DNA of 64,000 nt from Aquarana catesbeiana (GCF_042186555.1 NC_133329.1:190685206-190749205); one strand, 5' to 3'; counted from the stretch's first letter, positions 34,020-45,598 are shown. The notes: a model not told the origin generated them from the sequence alone. Numbers and translations are program-made.

Positions 34020-35030
34020 TGAAGCCAGGGTGTTAAAGGACCGTGGCATCTCGAGACCCATGTGTCTACTCTAGTGAATGCTAGAAAAGCTGTCACTAGG
34101 AAGATTTATCATAAGGTCTGGAAGACTTATATTGCCTGGTGTGAAGCCAGAAAATGGCATCCTCGGTAATATGTGATTGGGAGAATTCTCTTTTCTACAG
34201 TCAGCTGTGGAAATCAAATTGGCTTTGAGTACAATCAGAGGTCAAGTTTCAGCCCCATCAGTATTCTTCCAAAGGCCTTTAGCCTCCCATTCACTGGTCC
34301 GAAAACTTTATGCAGGGGCTACTCACTTCCCCCATTAGGTCACCTATGTGTCTTTGGGACTTGAACTTGGTGCTGTCTGTGTTACAGAAATAACCATTTG
34401 AACCTGTTGAGGAAATTCCATTAGACTTGCTGTCACGCAAGCTAGCCTTCCTGATGGCTATCACCTCGGGTAGAAGGGTGTCAGAGTTGGCGGACCTTTC
34501 ATGCCGAGAACCGTACTTGATCCTTCACCACGACAGAGTTGTGCTACGACCTGTTCCATCCTTTTTGCCAAAAGTGGTGTCTGCCTTTTATTAAAATCAG
34601 GACATTATTTTGCCTTTTTTCCTCTCAGCCTCGTTCGGCAGAAGAGTGATAACTGCATTCTTTGGACGTTGTCCGGGCAGTCAAGGTTTATTTGTCTAGA
34701 TCTGCGGAGATCCGAGCATCAGACTTTTTTTGTTTTACCAAAAGGACCCAAGAAGGGGCAGGCAGCTTCCATTGCCAATTGGGTCCATCAATTGATCATT
34801 CAGGCCTATGGTCTGAAACATAAAGCTCCTCCCTTTAGGGTGAGAACTCATTCATTCTACCAGGGGTGTAGGAACCTCCTGGGCTTTTTGCCATCAGGTT
34901 TCTGTGGCTGGGATTTGTAAGGCAGCTACCTGGTCCTCAGTGCATATGTTCACAAAATGTTATCAAGTGGATGTTCGAGCAGCCGAGGATTCAGCCTTCG
35001 GCCACAGTGTACTGTGGGCTGCCGTATAAG
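34020..35030 (+). pseudogene. DIRS tyrosine recombinase, copy C
   Basis: Core-binding domain from about 34075 (ARKAVTRKIYHKVWKTYIAW). The catalytic Arg is in AITSGRRVSELADLSCREP (AGA at about 34471). The C-terminal catalytic region has VRTHSF near 34840, where the HxxR histidine is kept but the following residues are garbled by a frameshift. The end includes HMFTKCYQVDVRAAEDSAFG near 34960, with the candidate nucleophilic Tyr. Two or three frameshifts and a stop (near 34590) inactivate it, yet all catalytic boxes are still recognisable, unlike copies A and B. Confidence 0.85.
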
Positions 35031-35093
35031 TTCTGATGGCTATTGTTTGGCGGGGTGTCTCCCTCCCCGCAAGGCTATTGCTCTGGGATGTCC

Positions 35094-35391
35094 CAGCAGG
35101 TAATGAATATTAGCCCGTCTATGTCCCATGATGTATGAAAAAGTAAATGGGATTTTTACGTCATACTTGCCTGTAAAATACTTTTCTTTGAGTACATCAT
35201 GGGACACCTCTTTTTTTGAGGTTTCAGTACTTGCTACAAAACTAAAGTGATTCCTGTATGGGAGGGGTTATATAGGGGACCACTTCCTGTCTGAAGACCT
35301 TTGGTCTATCAGTGTCCATTCACCTGATAATGAAGTATAACCCAGCAGGTAATGAATATTAGCCTGTCTGTGTCCCTTGATGTACTCAAAG
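35094..35391. repeat. DIRS internal complementary region and right terminal repeat
   Basis: 35094-35142 ('cagcaggtaatgaatattag', 'tgtcccatgatgtatgaaaa') is the inverse of the outer end of the left terminal repeat. 35228-35391 is the inverted partner of nearly the whole left repeat, again ending 'gtgtcccttgatgtactcaa'. Such a duplicated, complementary arrangement is what DIRS elements use to make a circular DNA intermediate. Confidence 0.85.
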
Positions 35392-35639
35392 AAGGATTCT
35401 ACAGGAAAGTATGACATAAACAAAAAATAAATAAAAAAATATATATATATTTTTGTGCTCATAAGTTTACATACCCTGATTTCTTGGCCATTTTTCAGAG
35501 ATGAATAACACAAACTTTTCTTTCACTCATGGTTAGTGTTTGGCTGAAGCCATGTATCAACTGTATTTACTTTTTATAAATCATGACAACAGAATATACC
35601 CAAATGACCTTGATCAAAAGTTTACATACCCCAGTTCTT

Positions 35640-36617
35640 AATACCGTGTTTTGCCCCCTTGAACATCAATGACAGCTTAAAGTCTTCTGTGGTATTTGTG
35701 GATGAGGCTCTGTATCTTCTCAGATGGTAAGGCTTGGCAAAAAGTCTCCAGTTGTAATTTCTTGGGCTGCCTTGCATGAACTGCATGTTTGAAATTTCTC
35801 CAGAGTGGCTCAATGATATTGAGGTCAGGAGACTGAGATGGCTACTCCAGAACCTTCACTTTATTCTGCTGTAGCCAATGACAGGTTGATTTGGATCATG
35901 GTCATGTTGTAATGTCCAAGTATGTCCCATGCGCAGCTTCCTGGCTGATGAATGCAAATGTTCCTCCAGTATTTTTTTTGATAACATACTGTTTTTCATT
36001 TTGCCAACAATTTTGACCAAATTTCCTGTGCCTTTTTGTAGCTCACACATCCCCAAAACATCAACGATCCACCTCCGTACCTTTCATCATAGGCCTTGTT
36101 GACTCCTAGCCAAATGTAACGTTTATGGTTGTGGCCAAAAAGCTCAATTTTGGTCTCCTCATTCCAAATGACTTTGTGCCAGAAGGTCTGAGGCTTGTCT
36201 CTGTGCTGTGTGGCATATTATAAGCTGGATACTTAGTGGCATTTGCATTGTAATGGCTTTCTTTTGGCGACTCGACCATGCAGCCATTCTTTCTTCAAGT
36301 GCCTCCTTATTGTGCATCATGAAACATCCACTCCACATGTTTTCAGAGAGTCCTGTATTTCACCTGAAGTTATTTGTGGGTTTTTCTTTGCATCCCGAAC
36401 AATTTTCCTGGCAGCTGTGGCTGAAATTTTAGTTTGTCTATCTGACCGTGGATTGGTTTCAACAGAACCCCTCATTTTCCACTTCTTGATTAAAGTTTGA
36501 ACACTACTGGTTCACATTCTAAATGCCTTGGATATCTTTTTATATCCCTTTCCTGTTTTATACAGTTCAACTACCTTTTCCTGCAGATCCTTTTGAAAAT
36601 TCTTTTTCTTTCCTCAT
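35640..36617 (-). pseudogene. Tc1-like transposase, near full-length
   Basis: Starts at the ATG at 36617 (MRKEKNFQKDLQEKVVELYK), a paired-like helix-turn-helix. Continues as KWKMRGSVETNPRSDRQTKI and KKNPQITSGEIQDSLKTCGV (second DNA-binding part). The antisense of 'ggtctcctcattccaaatga' marks the first catalytic Asp region, 'ccaatgacaggttgatttgg' the second, and 'gtggctcaatgatattgagg' the third acidic motif. Interrupted by a nonsense codon near 36515 and several frameshifts. Inactive. Confidence 0.85.
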
Positions 36618-36747
36618 GACTCAGAAATGTCAGTGCAGCACTGGATGAGAGATGCAAGGCTCTGTCAGGAGTTCAGAAAATCATTGACCTTTTACACGCA
36701 CACTAATTACAAGCAAACAGATCAGAGGTGAAGATGGTTACCTTTTT

Positions 36748-37687
36748 TGTTCAATCTAAATTTTATTGGATCATGCTAATTATGATAAACCGCATATCAA
36801 TACAGTAAAAGATATATCGTGGGATGATATTCTTACATAAGCAAATTAGTTATGCAAATTAGTTACGCAAATAGGACAATAATATCCATCGAAAGACAAA
36901 ATGCACCAGCCATCAGTTAAGATAACGTTTAGGGTAAAAACTAGGCAGATTAATACAGTAAACATGAATAACAGATAACCTGCAGAAAAGAATTTAACAG
37001 TTGAGGAAAATGTTGTAGGGAGCACTATGTTGAGGAGCAAATTTGATACTTTTATTTTATGACAGCGATAAAGCGTGAAGAGTCAGGAAAAAGGCAGGTA
37101 GGACAAGAGCACAGAGAATAGAATAGTAGGGGATACAAAGAAATTATTTTTATAAACTCCGTCATGGCCCCAATGAGGTGTTCATGAGGTCACCCAAAGC
37201 CCATGTGATATAGTCAGACGAGTAGCGGAATACAGACCACGAGGTCCAGGTCAGCGAGAACTGATAGTCTGTTGGTTTCCTGTGCCAGAAATGTCAAAGG
37301 ATGTCTTTTAGGATAGATTTGAATGATCCGGGAGGTATTGACAGAGCTGTTTCAGGGGTGGGTTGTATGGAGGTCGCCATCAACTTACAGTAAAGATCAA
37401 AGATGTGTTGCCAGAAGGATCTGATAGGGGGGCATTACCACCAAATGTGGTTCATGGTACCCTTGGAGGAACCACAGCATCAACAAGTCTCGGGTATGGA
37501 ACGATTAAAATGATGTATGACCGAATGGCACCTATACCATCTAGTAGTCACCTTATAACCTGTCTCTTGGTTAGTGGCTAAAGAAAGTTTATGGGTTAAG
37601 GCAAAGCATTTCAGCCATTCCGAAGGGGGTATGGGATGATGTAGCTCTAATTCCCAGGCCTGGGTGTAAGAGGGTAAATCAGGGAGT
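36748..37687 (-). mobile_element. 5'-truncated LINE (Tx1/L1 type) inside the Tc1 element
   Basis: Flanked by atggttaccttttt at 36733-36746 and 37688-37701. The minus strand contains the LINE C-terminal region: WYRCHSVIHHFNRSIPETC near 37530, then a Cys/His motif (C.CCG..KGTMNHIWW) near 37450, typical of the L1/Tx1 ORF2 end. Only the last 0.9 kb was inserted, a common result of incomplete target-primed reverse transcription. Confidence 0.88.
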
Positions 37688-37971
37688 ATGGTTACCTTTT
37701 TAATAGCCAGTCAAACCCCTTTGTGTCAACTTGTGTGCATATTATCAGGCCAAGATCACCAGTGTATGTAAACTTTTGATCAGGGTCATTTTGGTTGTTT
37801 CTGTTATCACAAATTAAAGAGTCAGTAAACACAGCTGATTTGATAATAAATGGCTTCAGCCAAACATGAACCATGAGTGAAAGAAATGGTTTTTGTGTTA
37901 TTCATATTCGTGAAAAATGGCCAAGAAATCTTAAATTCTGCCAGGGTATGTAAACTTATGAGCACAACTGT

Positions 37972-38099
37972 ATTTCGTTTTTGCTTCATATTTAAGCATT
38001 TTGGTTTGTATACCCATATTCATTTTTATTTTTTTTTTTTAGCCGCGCTCTCTATACTCTTTGTAATGAGAAGATAAATTGCCAGTGCGGCTGCTGCTA

Positions 38100-38135
<36 letters not shown>

Positions 38136-38870
38136 TCCCACACTAAGAAATAAAGTAATATAGAATCAGTGCTGCACTGCTTAATCCCAAAGTGTAATTG
38201 TAAAACGCCCACCAGAGGTTCTAGAACACATATAATAAAAATAATGAACAAACCCAAAACCAGTGCATAAAACCAATATTGAATAGATGAATTAAGATGT
38301 CTTGTGGTTTCACACAAATGACAAACTTTAAAAAGTAAGTCAGGCTGACCATCTAACACATACGAAAGAGAAATTTTAAATAGAAACAGACAATCCCAAC
38401 TCCAACATAAAAGATGGTAATATATCAAGTGTTTAATTATGCGAAAAACAAAAAAGTATACATAAATAGTCAACAGAAATAATTCAGTAAGTGACTAGGT
38501 CATACAAATAACAATGACAGTCCTTGTTATAAGGCCAATCTGGAGGTATATACTTTTCCAGTATACTTTTAAAGTATATTTGATGCTGTCCTTTTTTATT
38601 TTTGTGATGCATGTTTTCTTATATACACTGATGTACAATTGTGTGCTTATAGTGCTTTTTTTTTGTATGTTTCAATATTTGCCGCCACCCCTTTTTTGGG
38701 TCAAGTGACCCTTGGGGTTAACCATGTGATTTAGTCTACACTATTTAAGCTGTTTTGTGTCACCTATTAGACACGATTAAGGCCTGATGGCCGAAAAGTT
38801 AGATTTTTTTTTTTTTAACTTCACTTGCTATAATTAAATAATATTTTATCTGACTTCCATGGCACCAGCC
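37972..38870. other. No intact gene; poly-A, AT-rich DNA, possible Penelope-like tail
   Basis: A 30-base A run at 38102-38131 and a T run at 38027-38040. The stretch 38780-38802 reads 'ggcctgatggccgaaaagtt', resembling the degenerate hammerhead-like motif seen in Penelope-like elements (CTGATG...CGAAA), but the core deviates. No coding signal. Confidence 0.35.
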
Positions 38871-38872
38871 TT

Positions 38873-38910
<38 letters not shown>

Positions 38911-38937
38911 GGCAGGATATTTGGATATTTTATATAC

Positions 38938-39494
38938 ACTCTCTCTCACTCACTCACACACTCACACTCACACTCACACTCACTCACACACACTCACACA
39001 CTCACTCTCACACACTCTCTCTCACACACTCTCTCTCATACACTCTCTCTCACACTCTCTCTCACACACTCTCTCTCACACACTCTCTCTCACACACTCT
39101 CTCTCACACACTCACTCTCACACACTCACTCTCACACACTCACTCTCACACTCTCACTCTCACACCCACACTCTCACTCTCACACCCACACTCTCTCTCT
39201 CACACCCACACTCTCTCTCTCACACCCACACTCTCTCTCTCACACCCACACTCTCTCTCTCACACCCACACTCTCTCTCTCACACCCACACTCTCTCTCT
39301 CACACCCACACTCTCTCTCTCACACCCACACTCTCTCTCTCACACCCACACTCTCTCTCTCACACCCACACTCTCTCTCTCACACCCACACTCTCTCTCT
39401 CACACCCACACTCTCTCTCTCACACCCACACTCTCTCTCTCACACCCACACTCTCTCTCTCACACACACACACTCTCTCTCTCACACACACACA

Positions 39495-39536
<42 letters not shown>

Positions 39537-39553
39537 CTCTCTCACACTATCTC
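38938..39553. repeat. CA/CT satellite with a 20-bp higher-order unit
   Basis: Mixed CACA and CTCT tracts. From about 39174 to 39465 the unit CACACCCACACTCTCTCTCT is repeated about 14 times without change, three units per 60 bp. It follows a T run (38876-38906). The SLTHTL-type open frames here are artefacts. Confidence 0.95.
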
Positions 39554-40676
39554 ACAAGTGAGTACACCCCTCACACACACACTCTCACACACTATCTCAC
39601 AAGTGAGTACACCCCTCACATTTTTGTAAATATTTTGTTTTATCTTTTCTTGTGACAACACTGAAGAAATTACACTTTGCTACAATGTAAAGTTAGTGAG
39701 TGTACAGCTTGTATAACAGTGTAAATTTGCTGTCCCCTTAAAATAACTCAACACACAGCCATTAATGTCTAAACTGCTGGCAACAAAAGTGAGTACACCC
39801 CTAAGTGAAAATGTCCAAATTGGACCAAAGTGTCAATATTTTGTGTGGCCACCATTATTTTACAGCACTGCCTTAACCCTCTTGGGCATGGAGTTCACCA
39901 GAACTTCACAGGTTGCCACTGGAGTCCTCTTCCACTCCTCCATGACGACATCACGGAGGTGGTGGATGTTAGAGACCTTGTGCTCCTCCACCTTCCGTTT
40001 GAGGATGCCCCACAGATGCTCAATAGGGTTTAGGTCTGGAGATATGCTTGGCCAGGCCATCACCTCTACCCTCAGCTTCTTTAGCAAGTGGTCGTCTTGG
40101 AGGTGTGTTAGGGGTCATTATCATGGTGGAATACTGCCCTGCGGCCCAGTCTCCGATGGGAGGGGATCATGTTCTGCTTCAGTATGTCGCAGTACATGTT
40201 GGCATTCATAGTTCCCTCAATGAACTGTAGCTCCCCAGTGCTGGAAGCACTGATGTAGCCCCAGACCATGACACTCCCACCACCATGCTTGACTGTAGGC
40301 AAGACACACTTGTCTTTGTACTCTTTGCCTGGTTGCTGTCACACACGCTTGACACCATCTGAACCAAATAAGTTTATCTTGGTCTCATCAGACCACAGGA
40401 ATGGTTCCAGTAATCCATGTCCTTAGTCTGCTTGTCTTCAGCGGACTTTCTTGTGCATCATCTTTAGAAGAGGCTTCCTTCTGGGACGACAGTCATGCAG
40501 ACCAATTTGATGCAGTGTGTGGCGTATGGTCTAAGCACTGACAGGCTGACCCCCCCCCCCCCCCCCCCCCTTTCAACCTCTGCAGCAATACTGGTAGCAC
40601 GCATATGTCTATTTCCCAAAGACAGACATGTGAGGGCTGTATTCACTTTTGTGAGATACGTTGTGTATATGTATAT
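39554..40676 (-). mobile_element. Tc1-like transposon, fourth family, internally deleted
   Basis: The left end 'gtgagtacacccctcac' lies next to the satellite and the right end 'tattcacttttgtgagatac' near 40650. Minus-strand transposase from about 40560 to 39850 includes PTVKHGGGSVMVWGYISASS (40300-40240), the second Asp region at HHDNDP (about 40110), and PSISPDLNPIEHLWGILKRK with the third acidic residue (about 40000). The N-terminal DNA-binding domains are missing, replaced by a C run at 40552-40570, so this is a deletion derivative. Confidence 0.88.
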
Positions 40677-40705
40677 AGTTAGTGTGTGTATATACTGTAT
40701 ATGTA

Positions 40706-42033
40706 TATACAATGAGGAAAAAAGTATTTGATCCCCTGCTGATTTTGTTTGCCCACTGACAAATGAGCCAGCTTTAATTTTAATGTTAGGTTTATTTTAA
40801 CAATAAGACAGAATAACAAAGGAAACCAGAAAAACGCATTTCAAAAAAGTTATAAATTGTTTTGCATTTTAATTAGTGAAATAAGCATGTGAACTCTTTG
40901 CAAAACATGACTTGGTACTTGGTGGCAAAACCCTTGTTGGCAATCAGAGGTCAGATGTTTCTTATAGTTGGCCATCAGGTTTGCACACATCTCAGGAGGG
41001 ATTTTGTCCCACTCCATGCCATCCTCTCCAAGTCATTAAGGTTTTGAGGCTGATGTTTGGTAACTCGAACCTTCAGCTCCCTCCACACATTTTCTGTGAG
41101 ATTAAGGTCTGAAGACTGGCTAGGCCACTCCAGGACTTTAATGTGCTTCTTCTTATGCCACACCTTGTGTTGGCCGTGTGTTTTGGGTCATTGTTATGCT
41201 GGAATGCCCATTTACGACCCATTTTCAATGCCCTGGCTGAGTAAAGGAGGTTATCACCCAAGATTTGACGGTACATGGCCCGTCCATTGTCCCTTTGATG
41301 CAGTGAAGTTGTGCTGTCCCCTTAGCAGAAAAAGACCCCCAAAGCATGTTTCCACCTCTGTTTGACGGTGGGGATGGTGTTCTTGGTGTCATAGGCAGCA
41401 TTCCTCCTCCAAACACTGCAAGTTGAGTTGATGCCAAAGAGCTAAATTTTGGTGTCATCTGACCACAACACTTTCAACTAGTTCTTCTCTGAATCATTCA
41501 GATGTTCATTAGCAATCTTCAGACGGGCCTGTACATTTGCTTTCTTGAGCAGGGGGACTTGGTGGGCGCTGCAGGATTTCAGTCCTTTATGGCGCAGAGT
41601 TACCAATTGTTTTCTTTGACTATGGTCCCTGCTGCCTTGAATGCTCCTCCTAATCTCAGCTCATTACCTGTATAGAAGACACCTGGGAGCCAGAAATCTT
41701 GCTGATAGAGCATCAAATACTTGACTCATTTAAAGCGGAAGTAAACCCATCTATAAAACAGTTTCGTTTCCGGCACCTGCCGGAAATGTATCACTGCCAT
41801 TGGTTGTGCTCTCAACCCAACTTTCAAGCCATCCAATGGCTGGTGTCTAAGCTGATCACATGTGCAGCATCATGGCAGTTGTAGATTAAACAGAGGCAAA
41901 GATGGTAGCTTCCTTGGCTGAAAACGATAGGAGGGTTTGCTTACACTTTAAATGCAAATAAATTAAACTTTTTTTGAAATGCGTTTTTCTGGGTATTTTT
42001 GTTCTGTTTCTCCCTGTTAAAATAAACCTACCA
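40706..42033 (-). mobile_element. Tc1-like transposon, fifth family, split by a TTAA MITE
   Basis: Left end 'gaggaaaaaagtatttgatc' at 40710. The right inner terminal repeat 'gaaatgcgtttttctgg' at 41976 mirrors 'ccagaaaaacgcatttc' at 40827. Transposase remnants on minus include GTAQLHCIKGTMDGP (about 41300), FQHNNDPKHTANT (second Asp, about 41180) and WPSQSSDLNLTENVWRELKV (third acidic residue, about 41100). Stops and frameshifts are present. A MITE at 41734-41947 interrupts the DNA-binding side, and the outermost right end is lost at 42033. Confidence 0.88.
41734..41947. mobile_element. TTAA-flanked MITE (AGCGGAAGTAAACC ends)
   Basis: Left end AGCGGAAGTAAACC, right end GGTTTGCTTACACT (its imperfect inverse), directly flanked by TTAA at 41730-41733 and 41948-41951. 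The TTAA duplication points to piggyBac-type mobilisation. Clean insertion into the Tc1-like element. Confidence 0.8.
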
Positions 42034-42336
42034 GCGTGGCCTTGGCATGAAAGCGCGAAGACATCTCTCCCCTTAACTCCGGGGGCCGCGGCTGTCCTGC
42101 AGCCTCACAGAACAGCATTATCCCAAATTTCCTCTGACTATAGCTTCCGTACATGAAAAGGAAGACAGACTGTCACCGCTTGGGTCCCTTCACCAGCACG
42201 AATCAGTTCCTTGTACCGGCGCAGCCTGCGGCCTCTACCCTAGACCCAGCCAAGATGGCGCTGGCCACGAGGATGGAGATCAGCCTTGCCACAGCTGACG
42301 ATGAGAGGGAGCCGGCCGCATGCCGCTTCCCAGCGA
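42034..42336. other. GC-rich unclassified DNA before the satellite
   Basis: GC-rich, with 'agccaagatggcgctggcca' at 42248. This resembles LINE 5' regions around the ORF1 start (compare the antisense 'cagcgccatcttggctgcag' at 62282), so it may be a LINE 5' fragment. No intact gene seen. Confidence 0.3.
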
Positions 42337-45300
42337 TCTCTCTCTTCCGCGCTCGCTCTCTCTCTCCCGCGCTCTCTCTCTCCCGCGCTCTCTCTCTCCC
42401 GCGCTCTCTCTCTCCCGCGCTCTCTCTCCCGCGCTCTCTCTCTCCCGCGCTCTCTCTCTCCCGCGCTCTCTCTCCCGCGCTCTCTCTCTCTCTCCCGCGC
42501 TCTCTCTCTCTCTCCCGCGCTCTCTCTCTCTCTCCCGCGCTCTCTCTCTCTCCCGCGCTCTCTCTCTCTCCCGCGCTCTCTCTCTCTCCCGCGCTCTCTC
42601 TCTCTCCCGCGCTCTCTCTCTCTCCCGCGCTCTCTCTCTCTCCCGCGCTCTCTCTCTCTCCCGCGCTCTCTCTCTCTCCCGCGCTCTCTCTCTCCCGCGC
42701 TCTCTCTCTCCCGCGCTCTCTCTCTCTCCCGCGCTCTCTCTCTCTCCCGCGCTCTCTCTCTCTCCCGCGCTCTCTCTCTCTCCCGCGCTCTCTCTCTCTC
42801 GCTCTCTCTCTCTCGCTCTCTCTCTCTCCCGCTCTCTCTCTCTCCCGCGCTCTCTCTCTCTCCCGCGCTCTCTCTCTCTTCCGCGCTCTCTCTCTCTCTT
42901 CCGCGCTCTCTCTCTCTCTTCCGCGCTCTCTCTCTCTCTTCCGCGCTCTCTCTCTCTCTTCCGCGCTCGCTCTCTCTCTTCCGCGCTCGCTCTCTTCTGC
43001 GCTCGCTCTCTTCTGCGCTCGCTCTCTTCTGCGCTCGCTCTCTTCTGCGCGCTCTCTCTCTTCCGCGCGCTCTCTCTCTTCCGCGCGCTCTCTCTCTTCC
43101 GCGCGCTCTCTCTCTTCCGCGCGCTCTCTCTCTTCCGCGCGCTCTCTCTCTTCCGCGCGCTCTCTCTCTTCCGCGCGCTCTCTCTCTTCCGCGCGCTCTC
43201 TCTCTTCCGCGCGCTCTCTCTCTTCCGCGCGCTCTCTCTCTTCCGCGCGCTCTCTCTCTTCCGCGCGCTCTCTCTCTTCCGCGCGCTCTCTCTCTTCCGC
43301 GCGCTCTCTCTCTTCCGCGCGCTCTCTCTCTTCCGCGCTCTCTCTCTTCCGCGCTCTCTCTCTTCCGCGCTCTCTCTCTTCCGCGCTCTCTCTCTCTCTT
43401 CCGCGCTCTCTCTCTCTCTTCCGCGCTCTCTCTCTCTCTTCCGCGCTCTCTCTCTCTTCCGCTCTCTCGCTCTCTCCCCCGCTCTCTCGCTCTCTCCCGC
43501 TCTCTCGCTCTCTCCCGCTCTCTCGCTCTCTCCCGCTCTCTCGCTCTCTCCCGCTCTCTCGCTCTCTCCCGCTCTCTCGCTCTCTCCCGCTCTCGCTCTC
43601 TCCCGCTCTCTCTCTCTCCCGCGCTCTCTCTCTCTCTCTTCCGCGCTCTCTCTCTCTCTTCCGCTCTCTCTCTCTCTTCTGCGCTCTCTCTCTTCTGCGC
43701 TCTCTCTCTTCTGCGCTCTCTCTCTCTTCTGCGCTCTCTCTCTCTTCTGCGCTCTCTCTCTTCTGCGCTCTCTCTCTCTTCTGCGCTCTCTCTCTCTTCT
43801 GCGCTCTCTCTTCCACGCTCTCTCTCTCTTCCGCGCTCTCTCTTCCGCGCTCTCTCTCTCTCTCTTCCGCGCTCTCTCTCTCTCTTCCGCTCTCTCTCTC
43901 TCTTCTGCGCTCTCTCTCTTCTGCGCTCTCTCTCTTCCGCGCTCTCTCTCTTCTGCGCGCTCTCTCTTCTGCGCTCTCTCTTCCGCGCTCTCTCTTCCGC
44001 GCTCTCTCTTCCGCGCTCTCTCTTCCGCGCTCTCTCTTCCGCGCTCTCTCTTCCGCGCTCTCTCTTCCGCGCTCTCTCTTCCGCGCTCTCTCTCTTCCGC
44101 TCTCTCTCTTCCGCTCTCTCTCTCTCTTCCGCTCTCTCTCTCTCTTCCGCTCTCTCTCTCTCTCTTCCGCTCTCTCTCTCTCTCTTCCGCTCTCTCTCTC
44201 TCTTCCGCTCTCTCTCTCTCTCTTCCGCTCTCTCTCTCTCTCTTCCGCGCTCGCTCTCTCTCTTCCGCGCTCGCTCTCTCTCTTCCGCGCTCGCTCTCTC
44301 TCTTCCGCGCTCGCTCTCTCTCTTCCGCGCTCGCTCTCTCTCTTCCGCGCTCTCGCTCTCTCTCTTCCGCGCTCTCGCTCTCTCTCTTCCGCGCTCTCGC
44401 TCTCTTCCGCGCTCTCGCTCTCTCTTCCGCCCGCGCTCTCGCTCTCTCTTCCGCCCGCGCTCTCGCTCTCTCTTCCGCCCGCGCTCTCGCTCTCTCTTCC
44501 GCCCGCGCTCTCGCTCTCTCTTCCGCCCGCGCTCTCGCTCTCTCTTCCGCCCGCGCTCTCGCTCTCTCTTCCGCCCGCGCTCTCGCTCTCTCTTCCGCCC
44601 GCGCTCTCGCTCTCTCTTCCGCCCGCGCTCTCGCTCTCTCTTCCGCCCGCGCTCTCGCTCTCTCTTCCGCCCGCGCTCTCGCTCTCTCTTCCGCCCGCGC
44701 TCTCGCTCTCTCTTCCGCCCGCGCTCTCGCTCTCTCTTCCGCCCGCGCTCTCGCTCTCTCTTCCGCCCGCGCTCTCGCTCTCTCTTCCGCCCGCGCTCTC
44801 GCTCTCTCTTCCGCCCGCGCTCTCGCTCTCTCTTCCGCCCGCGCTCTCGCTCTCTCTTCCGCCCGCGCTCTCGCTCTCTCTTCCGCCCGCGCTCTCGCTC
44901 TCTCTTCCGCCCGCGCTCTCGCTCTCTCTTCCGCCCGCGCTCTCGCTCTCTCTTCCGCCCGCGCTCTCGCTCTCTCTTCCGCCCGCGCTCTCGCTCTCTC
45001 TTCCGCCCGCGCTCTCGCTCTCTCTTCCGCCCGCGCTCTCGCTCTCTCTTCCGCCCGCGCTCTCGCTCTCTCTTCCGCCCGCGCTCTCGCTCTCTCTTCC
45101 GCCCGCGCTCTCGCTCTCTCTTCCGCCCGCGCTCTCGCTCTCTCTTCCGCCCGCGCTCTCGCTCTCTCTTCCGCCCGCGCTCTCGCTCTCTCTTCCGCCC
45201 GCGCTCTCGCTCTCTCTTCCGCCCGCGCTCTCGCTCTCTCTTCCGCCCGCGCTCTCGCTCTCTCTTCCGCCCGCGCTCTCGCTCTCTCTTCCGCCCGCGC

Positions 45301-45598
45301 TCTCGCTCTCTCTTCCGCCCGCGCTCTCGCTCTCTCTTCCGCCCGCGCTCTCGCTCTCTCTTCCGCCCGCGCTCTCGCTCTCTCTTCCGCCCGCGCTCTC
45401 GCTCTCTCTTCCGCCCGCGCTCTCGCTCTCTCTTCCGCCCGCGCTCTCGCTCTCTCTTCCGCCCGCGCTCTCGCTCTCTCTTCCGCCCGCGCTCTCGCTC
45501 TCTCTTCCGCCCGCGCTCTCGCTCTCTCTTCCGCCCGCGCTCTCGCTCTCTCTTCCGCCCGCGCTCTCGCTCTCTCTTCCGCCCGCGCTCTCGCTCTG
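42337..45598. repeat. Giant A-free CT/CGCG satellite, 3.26 kb
   Basis: Built only of C, T and G on the plus strand. I can see a single A, at about 43815. CTCTCTCT tracts alternate with CCGCG, TCCGCGCG or CTGCG. Blocks: 16-18-bp units with CCCGCG (42355-42840), 18-bp units with TTCCGCGCG (43040-43330), CGCTCTCTCC units (43460-43620), mixed TTCTGCG/TTCCGCG units (43660-44100), then 24-bp units (44412-45598). The lack of A removes every stop codon on both strands, which creates frames of over 1,100 codons. These are not genes. Confidence 0.97.
44412..45598. repeat. Homogenised 24-bp tandem array, about 49 copies
   Basis: The unit is TTCCGCCCG followed by CGCTCTCGCTCTCTC. It repeats with no visible change over about 1.19 kb, in contrast to the variable blocks to the left. 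The array ends sharply at 45598, where ordinary sequence (gacaactactatggg) begins. Confidence 0.97.

Larger units (their letters stand above)
35449..37971 (-). mobile_element. Tc1-like transposon with both ends, split by a LINE
   Basis: The ends are matching inverted repeats: 'gtgctcataagtttacatac' near 35455 and its partner 'gtatgtaaacttatgagcac' near 37947-37966. Same family as 3086-3750 and 8233-8667. Transposase remnant at 35640-36617. A LINE 3' fragment (36748-37687) is inserted in the leader with a 14-bp duplication. Minus the insert, about 1.6 kb, normal for Tc1. Confidence 0.9.

Noticed and set aside
38859..39655. Reading frames of 244-256 codons of Ser-Leu-Thr-His repeats
   Set aside because: Translation of a CA/CT satellite; compositional artefact.
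42034..42336. CpG-rich promoter of a host gene
   Set aside because: CpG richness continues into the satellite, and the text resembles a LINE 5' region. No first exon or splice donor could be defined.
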